Positions 60,311 to 64,000 of a stretch of 64,000 nt of DNA are shown one piece after another (position 1 is the stretch's first letter; every line of letters begins with the position of its first letter). Where the stretch lies: positions 4,912,001 through 4,976,000 of the forward strand of contig NC_136016.1 in NCBI RefSeq assembly GCF_048128805.1, read 5' to 3'. Source of the stretch: Centroberyx gerrardi (lineage: Eukaryota > Chordata > Actinopteri > Beryciformes > Berycidae). The position numbers were made by a program, and so were the translations under genes. The notes below the pieces were generated by a model. That model ran no database searches and was not told where the DNA came from. It saw nothing but the letters and a program-made list of their open reading frames with translations.

Positions 60311-61066
60311 CTGCCACTTGGGACCACCAGAGTGCGAACTCACCTCTTACGGCTTTATCAAAACTTTGTCGAAATCCCGCTTTGAAGGCGCTGCTACATT
60401 CATCTTAGAGAGAATTGATGTCTTTTAATTACACGGCCAACTTAATGATCTCTTTCTGCGCGTGACACCTTGCTCTTCGTCTTAGCGCGAAAGCCAAAAT
60501 GGATCAAAGACGAGATGTTGTAAAGAGAATTCATCAGTTGTGTTGCCCCCGGGGGCTTCACTCCTGGACGGCAACAATACCATCCCAGAATTACATCCGG
60601 CCCTGTCACTTACCGCTGTGCGAAGGAGAGGGGTGGGAGAGTAAACTGGAAACACCAGTGAGAGGATCAGGGCTACATGAAAATAGATTAAAGGGATTCA
60701 GCCAGTTATCAAACCATAGCAGACAATCTCTGCTAAGTGATAGCAGGGCCATTCAAAGAGGAGGACGACACCAATCCCTCCCTATCTGCTGTCCACCGCC
60801 ACTGTGTGCGAGCTGCATTTGGGCTGTACAACCACAACTATGAATTTAATTAAAAAGGGAAGAGGATTACTGATGAAACGCGGCAGTTTAGCGGCATGGA
60901 TGTGTGTAGGCTTATTCTGTTTCACTGTGAGCACTCTGAAAAATGTGATAGCTTTCAGAGTGGACTTTAATTCTGCTTGCTGTGATGTGGCCAGCCAATA
61001 CTGTTAGTTCCTCTGCTTGTTAGAACTTCAACTGAGTGTGTAATTGTGGCATTGTCCTTTTTTGAG

Positions 61067-61093
61067 AAAAAAAAAAAAAAAAAAAAAAAAAAA
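61067..61093. repeat. A27 homopolymer
   Basis: Twenty-seven consecutive A after tttttgag; possibly an old retroposed tail, but no duplication was found. Confidence 0.85.
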
Positions 61094-61286
61094 GCTCCTG
61101 GCATAAATTGACATATTGCTGCCAGTTGGCCCTTACTGTACTAGAAGATGATTTGAACAAAATGTTAATAATGATGATGAAAAAAAACACTTAATATTCT
61201 CTATCAAATTGAATTAAGAGTAAGAAGTAATGATTTTGTCTGCTCTTTCCACCCTTAAGCAGCAACATTGAAAGCAATGTAAATAC

Positions 61287-61350
61287 ATTACATTACGTCA
61301 TTTGGCAGACGCTTTTGTCCAAAGCGACTTACAATAAGTACATTTTGTCA
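61287..61350. mobile_element. Conserved teleost repeat segment
   Basis: acattacgtcatttggcaga followed by cgcttttgtccaaagcgact and tacaataagtaca. This is a widely recurring fish repeat core from memory; family name not asserted. Confidence 0.6.
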
Positions 61351-62767
61351 ACAGTAGTGAAACCAACTGTGCATCACAGTCTTCATCAGCTAAGACTTTT
61401 AATAGGAATAAGTAGCATAAGTAGCAAATAAACCTCATACCGCATCATGCCTAAGAGAATAAGAGTTGATTGTCATTCTAGAGATTATGTAGGCCAGAAA
61501 TGACTTTTATGTACGATATAAAAGCAAATTATATGGATCTGTGGGTCAGATCGGCGCTGGGGCAGAATAAACAGCCTGGAGCGCTTCCTTCACCAATGCT
61601 TTTATCGCAGCCCTTCACACAGAGCTCAGACATCAGGGCCAGATGTGTCATGCTGACATCTACATGAGGGCTCAATCCTCCATGGTCTACAATTATGAAG
61701 CTTCTAACACGCATCTGAACGCTCCCCTACCTCCCTGCAAAACCTCTCTCCTTCTGCAGCCTTTTTTTTTTTTGAGTCGACACGTCACCGGGACTCCTTG
61801 GCAACCGAATCTGCTCTCTCCCTCATTGCTCTGTTTCATTCATATTTTTCCCGGTGACCCAATTTTCTCTGGTTTAGGCAGCATAAAAAGCTGAGGCACA
61901 AAGGCAATTTTTCACAGGGCTTAAAGCCTTTTTCATATGAGACAAATTGTGCAAATGGAAAAGGGTCACAAAATTGCAGTAACATAATCAGCGCTGCCAT
62001 GTGAATTAAGCCCTATTGTATCAGACATGTAAGACCTGCTCATCGTAATCCACCAGGTACTGTAGCCTACTGTACATGCAATCACATTCACATGGGCGGA
62101 ATGATTCAAAAAACAGCAAGCGAGCTGCAATTCCAAGTAAATGAAAAAAAGGATAAAGTTTACTAAGTCAAAAATGTAACCAAAATGTTTGTCATATGCA
62201 TATCAAAACAGAAATATGGATTTCCATCAATGCATACACTCCAAAGACACTTGGACATCAAATCATAAGAACCATATGAGGAAGACATAATGTATACTCT
62301 CACTGCTCCAAGTGCAATTTGCAGAGGGAAAACTCTGCAAAACAGATGGGCAGATAGCAATGTGTTTTTACAGCATTTTATCACACTGATTATAGATGCA
62401 TTTGAACTCACTCCTGAGACCGAGCTTAATGATCTGCGTTGCTATTGAAATCAGCCTGGAGGATATTGATGCCTGTCTCTGATAAACTAAGGAGAGCTTG
62501 ACTTCCAAGGGAAGGCTTTGGACTGTGTCCAGGTGAGCTTACTTTACTTTGTGCCTCAGTTGGCTGCAGAATCAGAGCCGGGCCTCTCTTCCTTTGGCCT
62601 ATGGCCCTGATACAAAATGATTATTCCTCACATTTCTGCTAATGACTTTGGCACATCAGCGTATCCCACTTTTCTAGCACATATCAATTAGTTTGGGACT
62701 GCATGAATGCCTGAAACACTTATGTGCTGACACCAGCATTGGGACCAAGACACCCTTGTTTCACTCT

Positions 62768-63086
62768 CAACTAGTCTCAAGTCCCAGTGACACCCTCAGT
62801 TTCCATCCAGGTCCAAAGTCAAAAGGAGAAAATGTCCAAAAAAGCACAAGCTCCAATTTGAAGAGCCAGAACAAGTCAAGTCCAATCCAGTCACAAGTAG
62901 AGACCATTTGAGTATCATTGAATTAGGAAAAGGCATCAAAAATTGTCGCGAATCCTACATGACTACAGTGTGCGATAAAGTTAGCCAACAGTCAAGTTGA
63001 CATTTACCTTTCCCCTAAGTCAAGTCTCAAGTTATAATTTTTGTGACTTGTGGCATCCTCAAGTCATTGAGTCCAAGTCCACTGAA
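62768..63086. mobile_element. Second CAAGTC-rich element copy
   Basis: Contains ctagtctcaagtcccagtga, gaacaagtcaagtccaatcc, gtcaagtctcaagtt and gagtccaagtccactg. The word content is shared with 28519-29015, so both probably derive from one hAT-type family. Confidence 0.5.
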
Positions 63087-63569
63087 ACAAACAGTGGTAG
63101 AATCCTGCACAAAAACACGGATGCCACTTTTTCCCAGTCTTCTCCATAAGCACACAGGGATTTAGAGGCTCTGGTCTCCACCTAATGTCGTCATCTGTAT
63201 GTGTTACCACCTGTCACGGCTGATGTTTCCCCCCATATCTCTTGGATGTGTTAGTGCACTCTCCTTTCCCCTCCTCGCTCCAGCTACCATATGCTGTCTG
63301 CCCTCCACCGGTGCCCCCAATTCCTAATGACAAGAACAGCAAGGTTAAAAGCAGCAAGTGTGAAGACAAGCGACAACAGCCGACTCAGACCGGAGAATAG
63401 CAAGCAGGGGTTTGGAAACGGCAGTTTGAGCCGCTAGACTCCACTTAATAGGAGAAGGATAAGAGAAAAGTGTATTCTCTGCTCTGGGTTGGCTCTTGTT
63501 GCTGGTAGCAACTGATGATCTAATAACTGCTGGGTGATAACTTGTCAAAATGTAATAAAATGTACCTAA

Positions 63570-63740
63570 AAATGGATCAAAACTATATTAAAACCTGTTA
63601 TAAACAGCTGGATAATGTAATAACATCACATTATTACTAAGCTCTAATATTTATACTACGGTCATAATGGCATCTTGTGGACTTGTGAATTAGAACTGAT
63701 AATGTAATAACTGCTGGATAATGTAATAAATAACTGTAAT
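63570..63740. repeat. Short degenerate TAATGTAATAAC repeats
   Basis: ctggataatgtaataac recurs at about 63610 and 63713, with related taatgtaataactgctgg near 63700 and taataactgctgggtgat near 63521. They directly precede the LINE fragment. Confidence 0.55.
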
Positions 63741-63750
63741 AACTGTGTTG

Positions 63751-64000
63751 AAGTGTTTCGAGCGACTGGTCATGCAACATATTAAGGCCCGCCTCCCCAC
63801 AAACCTGGACCCCCTACAGTTCGCATACAGGACCAACCGGTCCACAGGGAATGCAATATCCACCACCCTCCACCTCACCCTGTCCCATCTGGAAAACCAG
63901 GATGCCTATGCCAGACTCCTCTTCATCGACTTCAGCTCAGCCTTTAATACCATCATACCACAGCAACTGGTGGAAAAGCTGAGGTCGCTGGATGTGGATA
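63751..64000 (+). mobile_element. LINE reverse-transcriptase fragment (jockey/L2 type), cut by window end
   Basis: An open frame from 63751 to the window end (83 codons) reads [11 protein letters not shown], then [18 protein letters not shown], then [18 protein letters not shown]. These are the fingers and the first catalytic motif (F-x-D-F-S-S-A-F-N) of non-LTR reverse transcriptases of the jockey/L2/Rex1 group. The upstream side is unrelated TAATGTAATAACTG-rich DNA, so this copy starts abruptly inside the domain, consistent with 5' truncation. The rest lies beyond 64000. Confidence 0.88.

Larger units (their letters stand above)
53161..63750. other. Gene-free DNA: microsatellites, presumptive conserved blocks, repeats
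   Basis: No coding exon recognised. Single-copy-looking, ATTA-rich blocks occur around 53220-53860, 55050-55660, 56900-57720 and 58000-58650. Named simple repeats and mobile elements are listed separately. Open frames over 100 codons here run through CA or GA tracts. Confidence 0.4.

Noticed and set aside
60499-60843. 114-codon frame starting MDQRRDVVKRIHQLCC
   Set aside because: No recognisable domain, no nearby splice or promoter signal; likely chance.

Overview
This window is vertebrate nuclear DNA, almost certainly from a teleost fish. Its genes are split by GT-AG introns. It is rich in (CA)n, (GA)n and homopolymer tracts, and it carries repeat families typical of teleosts: a tRNA-derived SINE, hAT-like elements, a Tc1/mariner remnant and a jockey/L2-type LINE. 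The recognisable genes keep a vertebrate gene order: wdr45b and foxk2 lie tail to tail, as on human 17q25.3. No bacterial, viral or organellar features were seen.

Layout. (1) 735-5071, plus strand: a multi-exon gene joining a TIN2 (TINF2) N-terminal-like domain to about 14 C2H2 zinc fingers; its first coding exon is not identified. (2) 5.1-8.7 kb: repeats and intergenic DNA ending in an intact tRNA-Arg(CCT) at 8677-8749, minus strand. (3) 9418-16634, plus strand: complete wdr45b (WIPI3), 10 coding exons, 344 aa, with transposon remnants in introns 4 and 9. (4) 20676-27402, minus strand: complete foxk2, 9 coding exons, 616 aa, facing wdr45b. Candidate polyA signals of the two genes are about 65 bp apart. 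(5) 27.8-35.9 kb: gene-poor DNA with repeats, including a LINE tail with a perfect 16-bp target-site duplication. (6) 35960-36187 and 39043-39624, minus strand: two intronless TMEM238-family membrane protein genes, with an unexplained splice-acceptor-plus-open-frame segment between them at 37029-37247. (7) 39.7-63.7 kb: about 24 kb without a recognisable gene. It is rich in microsatellites, has AT-rich blocks that look like conserved non-coding elements, and holds several mobile elements, a duplicated non-coding module, short interstitial telomeric repeats, and one candidate TATA promoter followed by a short first-exon-like frame. (8) 63751-64000: a LINE reverse-transcriptase fragment running off the window.

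How the genes relate. WDR45B is a PI3P-binding autophagy effector, and FOXK2 is a forkhead transcription factor reported to repress autophagy genes. Their conserved convergent arrangement is therefore of interest, though nothing here proves co-regulation. The two TMEM238-like genes are probably old tandem paralogues. The long gene-free tail could be a regulatory landscape for a gene outside the window. All coordinates come from reading the sequence by eye, with exon phases checked by arithmetic. No database search was run.
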